Source of the DNA: Deuterostichococcus epilithicus
Taxonomy: Eukaryota; Chlorophyta; Trebouxiophyceae; Prasiolales; Stichococcaceae
Reading direction: 5' to 3'
Length of the DNA stretch: 64,000 bases
Assembly (NCBI GenBank): GCA_033439295.1
Contig: JAVTLE010000013.1
Coordinates: 1,922,001-1,986,000 of the forward strand
Positions 41,580 through 52,738 of this stretch are shown here, piece after piece. Below the pieces are notes generated by a model that saw only the letters and a list, made by a program, of their open reading frames with translations, ran no database searches and was not told the origin of the DNA. Positions within the stretch are counted from its first letter, which is position 1, and each line of letters begins with the position of its first letter. The position numbers were made by a program, and so were the translations under genes.

Positions 41580-44500
41580 TCAGGAGCCCCACACTGGTGA
41601 TCGAAACCCAGTTATCGAGGTGCTGCCCACGCCGGCGCGGCCCTGTAAAACATGTGGGCGTATTAACTCGTCATCCCGAGGTGCAAACCAATAGTAAGCA
41701 TTGGAGGCCGAGGCACACCTTGTAGGGCGCGATGTAGTGCTGGCCACTGGAGACGCGAGAGAGGATGTCATTCTCCAGCAGGTCGTACAGCTTCGTCAGC
41801 CTCGCGTCGATGTTCACGGTGGAATTGATGATATCCAGGCGCAGGCTGCCGCTTGTGGCGCCAGGAGCGACAGCAGAGCCGCCTGCGGCGGCGAGTGCGG
41901 CGGCGGCGGCAGGGGAAACGGGTACAAGTGCGGCGGCAGCAGAAGCATTGGCGGGGGAAGCGGCGGCGGGCGCCGCGGCGGCGGATGCAACGGCGAAAGG
42001 TGAGGCGCTGCCAGTGCCCAGCTCCTCCGGCGGCGACTCTATCAGCTTCGACAGCCGCTCGACCTGTGGCCATGGCGCGGCGGCAACTTTGGGTTTCCAG
42101 ATTGCGCACAAACAGATGCACGCTGTACAATTTGAACTGCGCAGAAAGGAATCAGAGGCGCTAACGGAAGCAAAGAGAGATGCCACTCACAAGAGTGAGC
42201 GGCAGCTCGAGCTCTTCTGCAAGCTGCATGAGGACCCAGGACGGCATGCGCCACAGCATCCCACAAGCCGGCCCCGCCGCAGCCCCGCGGCAGGCGCCCG
42301 GGGGGGGAGGGAGGGGGCACGGACCAACAAGTCTGCGGCAGAAATCTGAAAAAGCACCGCACCTCCACCTCCAGCATCGCCTGTGCGTCCTCGAACAGGT
42401 TCTTCAGCAGGTCGGCCTGCCCAGGTGCAATATCCTCCGCGAATGTCTGGCCGTCGAACATGTAGAAGCAGGCGACATAGGAGTACCCCAGGATGCGGCG
42501 CGCCAGGAACAGCTGCTCCAGCGCCTGCATCGCCCAAGTTCCAGGATGCTGCAAACCGGCTGCAGGCAGCAGCTGTGGACACCCAGCGGACTCCTGCGGA
42601 CGCTTGCAGGCGCCCGGTGGAGGCCACTCACAGCGAGCCCGACGAAGCGCCCGTGATGGCATGTTCCGCGCACCCGGCCGCGTGTGTGCGGGCACTGACG
42701 AGGCTCCCGAGAAGCAGCTGCCACTTGTTCATTGAAGAGATGCAGCGGCACCTGCGTGAGCCATGTGAAGTCCTTGAGCGTGGGCGCCGCGGAGGCGCCG
42801 GGCCCCGGTTCGAGCGCCTCCAGCGCAGCGATCTTCTCGGAGATGACGCCGGTCTGCTCCGCCTCCAGCCGCTGGCTGGCCACGTGCGCCTCCCACCGCT
42901 CCAGGTAGTGGTGGTACCTCTTCAGGTTCCTGCGCGCGGCGTGTTCCGACACGTTGGACACCTTGACCCCATGTTGTGGCGTGACTGTGTCAATGCTCAA
43001 GGGCGCACACAGCGCCCTTGAGCATGTGATGTGATCCGGCCGAGCTGTAGGCAGTATCACAACAATTTACCGGACTGAGTCCTGGAGGTGCAAAGCCGTG
43101 GCCTAACTCGGTTTTGTTGTGATGTCGTTGCCCAAGTGTCAGTGGGCAGTCTCCTGGAATCAAATGCTCACCAGGCAGCGTTGACAACATGCTGGGTGCT
43201 GAATTTGAGAACTCAGGAACAGACCCAATTCTTGCGGAATGTCTATTTCGAGAAGAACGCTCACCGGGCAGCGTCGGCGATGCGCTGGTCCGACTCCTCC
43301 CTGTACCGGCCACAGGTGTGCTGCGCTATGGACGTCCAGGTGTGCGACAGCCCCGTCGCCACGCCGCACAGCCAGCAAAAGTGCTGCAGGGCCGCAAGGG
43401 GAGCGCGTTCAGGATGCGATTGCCGCGGCCTTTGTGGGTTACCCTCCGCACACACGCAAGGTGTACTCAGTGTGCTCCCCTGGGGTGTTCGGTGGAAGTG
43501 GGGGTGCATCTAGTGGTGTGCCAGCTCGCGCAAGCGGCGGCAGCAAAACTTGCGGGTGGCACCTGGCCGCAGCGGCAGGTGACGTGGTTGCAACCCGAGC
43601 TCTTCTCCACGGGGCTCTGGCACTTTGGGCACGGCTTCGTGTTGGCCGTCATCCACGTCTTGTTCTCGCTCTCGCCCGATGTCTTGTCCAACCACATCCG
43701 CCAGCTGGGTCGAAAGAAACCCCCCAATCAGCGGGTCAGCTGCCCCCAACACTGCAGCGCTGTGTAAGGCTGGCACGCATGCACCGGCACCACCGTGGCC
43801 AGGCAGCAAGCACAGGCAGGGTGCACTGTCGACCGGGGGGGCGCCAGACGCCAGCACATGCGCACTGTAAGAGGCTCGAAGAAAGGGGGCGCACATCTCG
43901 CAGGAGCAGGGGCTGTGCGGCGCGTTGCCGCAGGCGAAGCAGAACTGCAGCCCGCAGTCGCACGTCGGCTCGCAGTGCGGCTCGCTGTCGATCTGGACCG
44001 CCCGACCACAGTGCGGCGCGCTCGGGCACCTGCATCCAGAACCAACTCGTCATGTTACTCCTTCCGAGTCTGAGCATTGCCACCGTTGCCCGCGTTCTTA
44101 GCTGTGTCTCTCCAACCTCCATGAAAGTGGTATAAGAGCAGCTGGCACAGGCTCTCGAGTCGTCGTGGCAGAGTTCCATGGAGCTTTCCAAGTGGCACAG
44201 GCTCTCGACGCTGTGGAGAGTACAGAAGTAACAAAGGGGCACACCACTTGACGCGCTTGTTGTCGTCGATGTACGACTCCAGCAGGCTGCTCGAGTAGCG
44301 CTCTAGCAGCGCCGGCTCGTGCGCTATTAGCTTCTTCACCTGGGCCCGCACCAGGCACAAGTTTCGATCAGCTGCGCTGGACAAGTGTAGTGCAGGCGGG
44401 AAGCATGGCAACTGCAGGTCATAAACCAGCGCATGCTGGAAATACAACATCAATGATTGCAGTTTCAGAGCCTGCCCGGCGCTCAAGAGTGCCAATGTCC

Positions 44501-45830
44501 ATGGCAAAGCTCTGGTTGTCAGGGCATTGCAAGCCTCACCCGGCTTTCCTCGCAGATGGCGCCGCAGCCAACCGCCATGCAGCACAGCTGCTTCGAATTG
44601 CCCTCGCTGATCTGAATCCTGCAGTGCTGCTGCCAGCAGTCGTTGCAGAAGGCGTGCCCGCACTCCATGGATGTCGCCTCCTCGGACTTGACGTCGCAGA
44701 AGCAGGTGCCGCAGGTGACTTCCCCTGTCCCGGCGCCTGCACCCCAAGAAGCGGCGAGTTTGAGCACCAGTGGAACGCATCCTTGCAATGAGATGTAGAA
44801 GCATAACCAGAGCCGCGCGCTTTCGCTTGAGTATTGTCGCAGCAGTCAGCAGTCGAGCCCATGCTCCTGCCAAGCAATTGTCGTCATTGCCAGACAAAAG
44901 GGGGTGAAAGCGGTCAGGTTGCGTCGCATGTTGCATAAGCACTCACCACTGGGCTGGGCCGGCGTCTCGTCCGTCTTTGGCGTCACGCGAGCGAGGCGGT
45001 AGATGAACTCCATGCCCCGCTCAGCCATCGCGCCTGCATGTATGTCAATGTGTTCCAAGGGCTTCGGCAGCAATGGCACCGATCAACGCACACACATCAG
45101 TGCCCCTGACACAAGCAGTGCACGGGTGCCAACATGTTCGGCGAAGGCTCGCACAACCTGCGGCCAGCTATACTTTCTACTCCTCAAGGTGTCCGGATCC
45201 GGAGAGTGCTCACCGAAGAGCAGCTCCGTGTCCCACCGGAAGTGCATGAGCAGCAGCCGCGCCGTGGAGCAGCTGCAGCCCAGGATGTTTGTCACTGCCT
45301 CCAGTGCCTCCGCCTGAAGTCCGCACAAGGTCTTCTCTTGCCAATACGCACAGTCGCTGCCAGCAGTGTCGTTTTCGTGATTTGACAAGGGCTGGTGCAT
45401 GCAGGGCACAGGTGGTAATCAGGCAGGGTCATGCAGGCATGCACGTGTTGCCTCAGAGATATTGGCATGCAGCGCATGCATGTATTCGCACGAGCGCCAC
45501 TTGCAGACTGCCGACCTGCATCTTCTCCAGCAAAGGCCGGTCGAGGACGGTCCAGCCGTGCTGTGGCGCCGCCGACGCGGATGCCGAGGCGGGCTCCGCC
45601 AGCAGCGCGCTGTCGTCATCTTCGTCGTCGTCCTCCGCATCGTCCAGCCACTCGTCCTCCTGCTGGCTGTCCGACGGCGCCTGCGTCGAATGCGGTGATC
45701 AGAGGAGCGCCACCTCACAGACCTCTGGACGCCACCTCACAGACGCTCTGGACTGTGTATGTTATCTCAATCTCGCCTCGTAGTCGGAGCGCAGATCGTC
45801 GCTGTCGCAGCCGTAGTCCTCGTCCTCCAT
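41580..45830 (-). CDS. ARI: ARIADNE-type RBR E3 ubiquitin ligase (624 aa)
   Basis: RBR ligases take ubiquitin from an E2 onto their own RING2 cysteine, then to substrate. Fourteen exons close in frame: 45830-45777, 45680-45516, 45313-45214, 45033-44947, 44736-44540, 44339-44245, 44029-43895, 43704-43563, 43383-43265, 42929-42752, 42524-42363, 42223-42191, 42063-41719 and 41642-41580. In order: acidic N-terminus (MEDEDYGCDSDDLRSDYE), UBA-like segment, RING1 (CGTCFCDVKSEEATSMECGH), IBR (CDCGLQFCFACGNAPHSPC), RING2 (PCPKCQSPVEKSSGCNHVTC, with the catalytic Cys in SSGCNH), and the Ariadne helical domain (NLKRYHHYLERWEAH, SYVACFYMFDGQTF, LYDLLENDIL). An Ala/Pro/Ser-rich insert of ~60 residues interrupts the Ariadne domain. 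The first intron has a GC donor; exon 1 contains no GT before the in-frame stop. Confidence 0.95.
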
Positions 45831-46544
45831 GCTGCCGCTGCGGAGCAGCCTTACCCGCTTCCTGCTGCGTCCCGACAGCGTGTCGCTGTGCTTTTGATTC
45901 TATGCCCGACGGCTATTCTGCGTCTCAAATGGATTTTGTGTAGAACACTTGATCAGCTGTCTCAGGCAGCCTCAGAGGCCATTGGCGCCATCGGCCAGGT
46001 CCGAGGAACGGGCCAGGATTAGGCCAGACCCCTGTCCAGCGCAAATGAGCCCTGGGCCCAGCTAACCAGCGTTGAGCCTAAGGAACGGCAGAGGAGGGAA
46101 GGAAGCACGATTCAAACTCGCAAGCGGCGTGTATCATGTCGGCTTGCGTAGGTGGAGCCTATCAAAAACCGGTCTCGGAAATTTTCAGCCCGGTCAAGTG
46201 AGAAGACTAGCGCTTGACGCCGGGCAATTGCCACAGCGAATCGAGCAATCTTTGATCAAGGCTTGGCAAAGCGCACAGTATTCTTAGAAAGAAGAATCAT
46301 GATGAACCAGGAGCAAAGCATGACTCGCTGATCTGGACCGATCGTATGGCGACAAGTCGTCACCGCGGTTCACGTGCAGCTCGGTGGCTCCGTGCGCAAT
46401 CTGGGATGCAGAGTTGCTCCTGCAGACAAATGTCATCATTGCAAATACGCGCGCCGAGCTGCTAGACGCTGCTGCCCACAAGCGCTCGTTGCGTTGCTGG
46501 GTGACATAGCCACCGTCATCAAGACCGAGCAAACATAGAGCGGA
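45831..46544. promoter_or_regulatory. Divergent intergenic region
   Basis: 714 bases lie between the ARIADNE start (minus) and the mS26-like start (plus). No supported exon, repeat or clear core-promoter element was seen. Confidence 0.45.
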
Positions 46545-47821
46545 ATGCTGCAGTGTCTCAGCCGATCGCTGAGGCGACGCTCGCTGCAGGAGCTATGCGC
46601 GTGTGCAGCCCGCCTGGCTCAAAGTGACGCGTTGCGGGACGTGTGCCAGCCATCAGTGCATCCAGGTTTCGCAACGGCAGCAGCACCAGAACCAGGTGAG
46701 CTGCCGGATCGGTTCTGGGGTGTGACGTGCGTGTACACAACAACAAGACTTATCAAGACCAGCCTCAGTGTTGCTCGCTGTGTGCAGACACGTCAGCCAA
46801 CACCGATGGCTCTACAGCAGCAGACCCATCAGCGCACAAGCGGCTGCTGAGCCAGAAGCTACAGTACAGAGCGGCCCTCAGCAAGCTGCGCAAGCAATGG
46901 ACGGTGGAGCAGGCCGTCGTGGCAGAGCGGCGCAGGAAGGCGCAGGAGGCCCGGGCCGCCGCGACGGCAGAGGCAAAGGCAGCCCGCGACAGGCGGCGGC
47001 AGGAGAAGCAGCAGGCAGAGGCCAAGGAGGAGCAGCTCCACCTGCAGGAGGAGGCTCAGCAGCGGGTACGCCCTTCCTCCCCCGTGCAGAGCGCAGCGAG
47101 CAAGCATCGTCATTCGGCATTCCAGCATGCCTGGTGACTCGGACGATGGGAGTTCTGACATCACCTACTTTGCTGCGAGCTGTAATTGAATCTGGCTTGT
47201 TGTCCTGCCTCCTTCAGGAAGTGATGCGGGCTGAGGCGGCGGAGCGACGCCGTGCTAGAGATCTCGTCTATGACATGTACCGCGAGGACAAGTGAGCTGG
47301 ACATCTCTGTTTCTGGCGACTCTGTCGGAATGCACTTGATACACTAAGTGTTGCCGCGCCCACTTGACTAAAGCGCCAAATGCGGCCTCCAAGAACTGGA
47401 TGCATGTGAGCTGCTTAACCCACGGTTGTGCATCCTCTGCTGCACAGGGTGCAGTGGCTGGCAGAGCAAAGCCGCAACTGGATCGCGGCGGACCAGCTGG
47501 ATGCACGCATTGACTGGGCGCTGGCCAACCCCCAGGTGCCACTGGCATTTCTCATGCCGCTTCACCTCTTCGGTGGAAGGCTTGCATGAGGCCGCTGACG
47601 GAGACACAGCCAAGGGCCAGTGTTTCTGCAGTATATAATATTGCATCTGCAACGGTGCATGGTCTCCTGCCGTGGAAGCCTTGAGGCGCTGATAATGTGA
47701 CCTCGACATGCAGCCGCTGGGCGCTACGGCCAAGACTCTCTTTGCGGAGCAGCAGCGGCAGCAGCACGAGGAGCAGCAGGCGCGGGAAGCTCAGCGTGCA
47801 GCGCAGCAGCAGCGGCAGTAG
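46545..47821 (+). CDS. Mitochondrial ribosomal protein mS26-like, coiled coil (232 aa)
   Basis: Five exons close in frame: 46545-46695, 46788-47065, 47218-47291, 47448-47535 and 47714-47821. The N-terminus MLQCLSRSLRRRSLQELC is Arg-rich and acid-poor, a mitochondrial presequence. The middle is a long charged helix rich in Arg, Glu, Ala and Gln (KLQYRAALSKLRKQWTVEQA, AERRRKAQEARAAA). Near the C-terminus VQWLAEQSRNWIAADQLDAR followed by IDWALANPQ resembles the (E)xxNFIT.ENLEARI..AL block that closes mS26 (MRPS26). The tail is Gln-rich. The family call rests mainly on that block, overall length and charge pattern; another mitochondrial coiled-coil protein is possible. Confidence 0.6.
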
Positions 47822-48271
47822 GCATTCAGTGGCACACCCACAGCTGTGGCGCCGTGGAGCGCAGCACCACCCTGCGTCGCACGGCTTGAGGATCGGCCAC
47901 CAAAGGCGACAATCTTTGCCATTGCGCAGCACATGCCTGGCGTGCCCTGAGGCTGGAGCTTAGGTTAGTGCGATTGAGTGTCATGCTTCCTGAGTTTGAT
48001 CAACATCTCCGGGTTGCAACCGTTCTGTTCCAAAGGCCGTTTTCCTCATCAAGAAGCAAAGCAATATCGGCCAATCAGCGAGGTCCTAACACAACCCAGG
48101 GTGCATGTGTACATGCGTAAGGGGCCTACGGAAGACTGGCGAGCTGTGTGTGTCGCTGCCTGCTTTGCAGTCACATGTGCGCGGCAGGCAAGTCCGAGCG
48201 AAGGGCAGATGGAGCAGGCTGCCAGCCAGTGGCGCCGACGAACTGGCACTGCAGCGCAGCTGCCCCTACTC
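47822..48271. other. Convergent 3' intergenic region
   Basis: Lies between the stops of the mS26-like gene (plus) and the DUF6816-like gene (minus). Nothing coding was recognised. Confidence 0.4.
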
Positions 48272-50276
48272 CTAGCTGCATTGCGTGAAGCCCTTTGGCG
48301 TCAGCACGCAGGCGGAGGCATTACCGGCGTCCGGCGGCGGCGGCGCCCGCTGCATAACCAAGTCGTACTCGAACACTGCCTCCGGCTCCCGCTCGCTGAA
48401 CAGGCCCAGCGCGCCGCGCGACTCGCCAAAGTACACCTCTCGCTGCCGCGCCCGCACGTGGCCCGCCGAGATGCGGGTGTAGGTGGTCCGGAATTCGTAG
48501 TCCGAGGTCAGCCCCCCCTGGTCCTGCACGATGCAGGGCAGCGGTTTCACTTTGGCACTTGACCTCAGCGATCGATGCACACAGGTGGCACGATGCAAGA
48601 CGACATGCACCGAAGGCCAGCAGCCAGCTGGAGGCAGAGGACGAGCTCGACAGCCCTGACAGAAACCCAGGACGACGCCTTGCCGTGCTGGGTTGGACCT
48701 TGCCTGGCTGTACGCTTCAACGGTGCAGAAGCGGTCCGCAGCGCCGGCATCTGCCTCGCTGCTCAGGCTGGTCATGGTCAGGTCCACAACCTGGAGTGCA
48801 CACAAGCGCGCTTCAAGATTGAGCCACGAGCGCACTTCTAAGCCAGAGCCGCACCACATGCCTGCGGAGTCGGCCCTAGAGATGCATCCGCAGTTGAGGA
48901 TTGGCCAGTCCATATGTTGGCGCTCTCTGCACCTGCGGCATGCCGCCTGCCGGCCCATTGAAGAGCATCCGCTGCCTGCCTGGTGCGTCTCGTGGGTCAT
49001 ACACAGATTCTGTCACGATCTCGTACCTGCAGGTGGGGACAAGGAGGAGGGTTGCGCCACATGAATTTCCGAGGCACCCATCATCGAAGTGCCCGCGAGT
49101 GCTCCCAGGAGGCAGGTGCATGAGCACAGTTGCTGCACAACTGGTTCCAGTGAGAATACGTAGCCTGCAATGGCAGTCAGCTGATGTTGTGTGCACATGC
49201 TTTCAGAGATCGTAGCACCATGGAGCAGCCAAGCGGAACCAAGTGTTCTACTTACCCACCATGGGCATTGGCTGCCTGGGCCACATTAAAAGCGCGGTCG
49301 GAAACGATAGCATCCGCCGGCAGCTGGCCGATGTTCACCTTGAACTGGTTCCCGAAGGTATCTGGCAGTGTTGAGTACCAGCGCTGGGTAAAACTTGCGG
49401 TGTCGCCCGGCTGCACCAACCGCCCCGACGCCTGCAGCGCATCAAAGCGGGATATGACATGGCAGATAGAGAGCGCAAGTCATCAAGCTGTTTCTGTCTG
49501 GGCAGACGCCTCCAGACTCCTGCGAAGATGCGACTGCGTCTCTATACGTCTTGGCGGCAACTGATTGTGTATCTCGAGCTAAAAATGTCTCGGTGCTTTG
49601 GCTCAGTTTGCGTCTCAGGAGCATGACCCGAGCAACATGCAGGAATCCGCTGCAGTAAGAACACCCGTCCGGCTGTCTCTTAAGGGTGCCAACAGCATCT
49701 CTGAGACCTGAATCAAGGGGCTCGGCCAACCACTGCAAATATCAAAATTTGATCTTTCAGAGGCGGCATGTCAGGAGCCGACCAATCAGAAGAAGTTCTT
49801 GCCTGCATGCTGTGAATGGCAAGCACCGGAGCACCGGCCATGAACGGGTTGCCTGCATACGTCTCCGTGACCTGCCACTCGCCAAAAAGCCACACCGGGT
49901 ACTCTATGACGGGCAGCTTGCCCAGCCGCGGGGCGCCGCGCCGCTGCCGCAGCGTCGCCGCTAGGGCACTGGCCTGCTCGCAGACCGCCTCCGCCGCCGC
50001 AGGTGCCGCCCGGAGCGCCAGGTCGAAAGGCATGGCCGCAAGGGCCGCCGCGGTGGCGGCGATGACCCGGCGGCGTCCCGGCTGCAGCGCGTCGGACGCT
50101 GCCGGTCCGGCCTGCTCAGCCGTTGGCCGCATGCTGCCGTGAGCTGCAAATCTGCGGTGGCAGCGTGCGTGCGACTGCCGGCGCACAGGCAGGGCCGAAC
50201 AGCGCCTACCGGCCCATGCGCCCCTGCCTGGCAGCTGGTGCTGCCGGCAGGGCAGCGCTGGTAGGCAAACCTGCAT
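48272..50276 (-). CDS. DUF6816-like thylakoid lumen protein with Tat-type signal
   Basis: The product begins with a long basic transit-like region (MQVCLPALPCRQHQLPGRGA) and then a twin-arginine signal: GRRRVIAATAAALAAMPFDL followed by an AAPAAAEA cleavage site. This predicts import into the plastid and Tat export to the thylakoid lumen. The mature part reads YPVWLFGEWQVTETYAGNPF, SFTQRWYSTLPDTFGNQFKV, SDRAFNVAQAANA, YEIVTESVYDPRDAPGRQRM, TSDYEFRTTYTRIS and EPEAVFEYDLVMQR, the spacing of the cyanobacterial/plastid DUF6816 family of beta-rich lumenal proteins, whose role is unknown. Exons include 50276 to about 49806, about 49437-49262, about 49026-48900, about 48800-48700, and about 48560-48272. 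The first donor is either CCG|GTGCTT or a GC donor CAG|GCAAGA. It lies only 56 nt below the stop of the gene upstream. Confidence 0.72.
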
Positions 50277-50332
50277 ACTGGCACAGCGGCGCTGCTGGTC
50301 GAGGCAGCCTCTGCCTGCGCCGCTGCTGCAGA

Positions 50333-50917
50333 TCACTTCGCCTCCCGCTGCTGCGCCTTCCAGTTGGCAAGTGCGCGCTGCACGGTGAGCTCCGCCTGCT
50401 GCAGTTTCTTCTCGTCCCAGCGTTTGGCGCCCTGTCCGTCAGTTAGCATTGACTTAGCCATTGGGCAGCCCAGTCTTTCACCAGCAAAAACGGTTACTCT
50501 TCCGTGTAGAAAACGAATTGTTGACTAAGCAACCGCCGAGTGGCCTCTGGACTGGGCATCACGCTTGGCTCACTGAGCTCATTCACCTGCAGCGCGCCCG
50601 GCGAGATCACCTCCACCACCCTCTGCACTCCTTCCTCAAAGCTTCTGCCGAGTGCACGCGTGAGATGTCAATCTAGATCCGAGATCGAATCTCACGTTGC
50701 AAAGATTTAGCAAGTCGTGCGCACGCCCACAACATCCGCTGCACCCCAGCGCCTCCGCCAGCGCCTCCGCACCTGGCTTGGTGCGCCACTCGTCGCAACG
50801 CAAGACCTGCTGGGCGGCATCACAATGACATCAAGCTTTAGAAACCGGCCTTGCACCTGGCTATAGCATACGCACGAGCGATCGCATACCTGCAAGTGCC
50901 TTAATCTCAGACGCCAT
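50333..50917 (-). CDS. Small basic/helical protein of unknown function (72 aa, four exons)
   Basis: Exons 50917-50890, 50806-50773, 50644-50587 and 50431-50333 join with matching phases (28, 34, 58 and 99 nt). They give MASEIKALAGLALRRVAHQA, then RSFEEGVQRVVEVISPGALQ, then GAKRWDEKKLQQAEL and WKAQQREAK. The product is a single amphipathic helical protein with no signal peptide or membrane segment. No family is recognised. All internal edges carry GT or AG and every frame alternative is broken, which argues for a real gene despite its size. It is in tandem with the DUF6816-like gene, 56 nt apart on the same strand. Confidence 0.68.
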
Positions 50918-51454
50918 CCGCGATGGGCATTAAAATGTTATGGGTTTCAGACAGCCTTGTGAGCCTGGATCGATGCTGCAACACCCGAAATAGCTTTGAC
51001 GCCTATCGATGAGCTCGCAACGGCAGATTGCGCATAATTAGCGCATTATCGTGGCGCTTTGCCGATACAGCACACGTTGTCGTCACTTGTCGTCGATTGA
51101 GCCTCCCTCCGAACATGCAGTCTATGCTTGCATGTCGCTATACTGTGGTACGCTCATGTGGTCATGCTATATAACAGGGCGAAATATTGATAACACCTGC
51201 CGTTGCCGTTTGTCACAACACGACAGTTAAATCTCAAGTGGGCCAGAAGCAGCGCCGTGGCGGCAATGCAGATGCCGTCTGCAAGTTCTGAGTAGAGTAC
51301 ACGGTGCTTGTGCTGGTGTCCGCACTGTGAGCGTTCGAAACTACCCAGGGAACGTAGCTCGACGGCCGTTGAGATGTCACGTGGACCGGCCCCCACCAAA
51401 TCCAGGCGACGGGCCGACTCTATCAACAGCAACCAACCAGGACCAATGCAAGCC
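50918..51454 (-). promoter_or_regulatory. Intergenic region upstream of the 72-aa gene
   Basis: This is lower in GC than its surroundings and contains TATATAA at about 51168-51174. It also holds the 3' end of the bTHX gene. No coding exon was found. Confidence 0.45.
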
Positions 51455-52163
51455 TCATGCAGTTTGCTCTGCGAGCTCCGGCGGTCGTTGCTCTTGCGGC
51501 AGCTCCGGCACTCGCTCCGTACGCTTTGATGGTGGCGGGTGTGGGATCAGCAGCTCCTTTGGCGGCAGCCCCAGCTGAGCTTCAGACCATTCCTTCCAGT
51601 CCACTTTCTTCTTCGGTCGAGCCTGCAAGAGGACGTGACGTACTCACGCAGGGAAGCACAAGTCGCACATGGGCGCGGTATGATGAGGCCAACTGGGCCG
51701 CACGTCTGGTCGTCTGCAGGCACTGCCACATAAGGCGGGAGAGTAGCATAGCGACACACGTTGCCGGAGGACCCCCTGAAGATCTGCGAGGCATTCACGT
51801 GGAATGAGCACATCAATGGCACATCTGAAAGCACGACACTGCACGACGACAAGCATGCCGCATTGCCCGCAGCCAGCACGCAACATCAAAGGCTGCTATG
51901 AACCTCACCTTGCCCTTTTTAGTCCTCGGGTCACCCCTGCCCATCATCAGCCTCGAATCTGCTGCATCTGTTGCAGCGGCCTCGGGCAGCACTGCTGTGC
52001 TAGTCAATGCTGGCTGCTGATACCACAAAGACGACAACGCTGCTGCTGTTGGTGACTGGCCTGCACTGTTCCACTGCAGCACGCCGCCGCTGACTACTCC
52101 TGCAGCAATCGGTAGGATGGCATCCCAGAGGTACACATGCCCATTTCTGAGCAGATGCAGCAT
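51455..52163 (-). CDS. Organellar small-subunit ribosomal protein bTHX (S31) (148 aa)
   Basis: bTHX is a tiny basic protein of the small ribosomal subunit head, found in some bacteria, plastids and plant mitochondria. Three exons join in phase 0: 52163-51909, 51783-51760 (24 nt) and 51622-51455. Together they give MMGRGDPRTKKGK, IFRGSSGN and ARPKKKVDWKEW, the complete Thx signature (bacterial form MGKGDRRT.RGKI.RGTYGK.RP.K). The N-terminal ~75 residues are an organelle-targeting extension (MLHLLRNGHVYLWDAILPIA...), too atypical to say plastid or mitochondrion. A Pro/Glu-rich tail of ~40 residues follows the core and is not part of the family. The apparent plus-strand frame starting at 51457 is a shadow. 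Confidence 0.88.
51760..51783 (-). other. 24-nt microexon in the bTHX gene
   Basis: Bounded by TCGCAG and GTGTGT, phase 0 on both sides. It encodes eight residues (IFRGSSGN) that complete the RNA-contacting Thx core. Skipping it keeps frame but deletes the core. Confidence 0.85.
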
Positions 52164-52738
52164 TGTAATGGCTGTGTACTGAGGAGGATTGCTAGCGCCA
52201 CGTCTGCTGGCCTTGAGACTGGGCGGATCCGCGCAGCTCAATCTCACGCCTCGAACCTTGTTTTGCAACACCAGCAAGCCTGCAAAGTTCCACGAATGCC
52301 TGTAGTTGCACCGGTTTCATTCTGTGAAACCGCGGCAAGTTCTGGGATTCCTCCCGCGGGATAGTTGCGCACGTGAGTCCCCTTTTCCGAGAACGGCTTC
52401 AGAACAGCTTTACAGGAGTTCAGCGAAATTTCTAGCCCTCTGAAACCTCGAGCAGGGTACTTGAATGCAGACCGCCAGGTGCAGTCCGTCTGCCGATGAT
52501 GCCAGGCCGGATCTGAGAACTGCTGCAGCATAAAGCGCCTGCATTGGGCGCAGACCCGTTGCCCGCATTTGCCATCATCCATATGACCCAGGACGCAGCC
52601 CAGTCTTGCAGCAGGCGCCCCGTGCGCCTGATCTCCGCTGCATTTGGTTGGCAATATACAGCGAAGCTCGTCGCCCAGCCACATAGCCCACGGACGCTTG
52701 CTTGTCCGAGGACGGCCCGTAGGCAAGGACTAGGTATA
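52164..52738. other. Intergenic region between two same-strand genes
   Basis: It contains the promoter of bTHX and the 3' end of the presequence-bearing gene. Open frames exist on the minus strand but do not join any neighbour and match nothing recognised. Confidence 0.4.

Noticed and set aside
51457-51807. Plus-strand frame starting MQFALRAPAVVALAAAPALA, like a signal peptide
   Set aside because: It lies exactly antisense to the bTHX last exon and its intron. The minus-strand reading gives an unmistakable Thx core across three exons.
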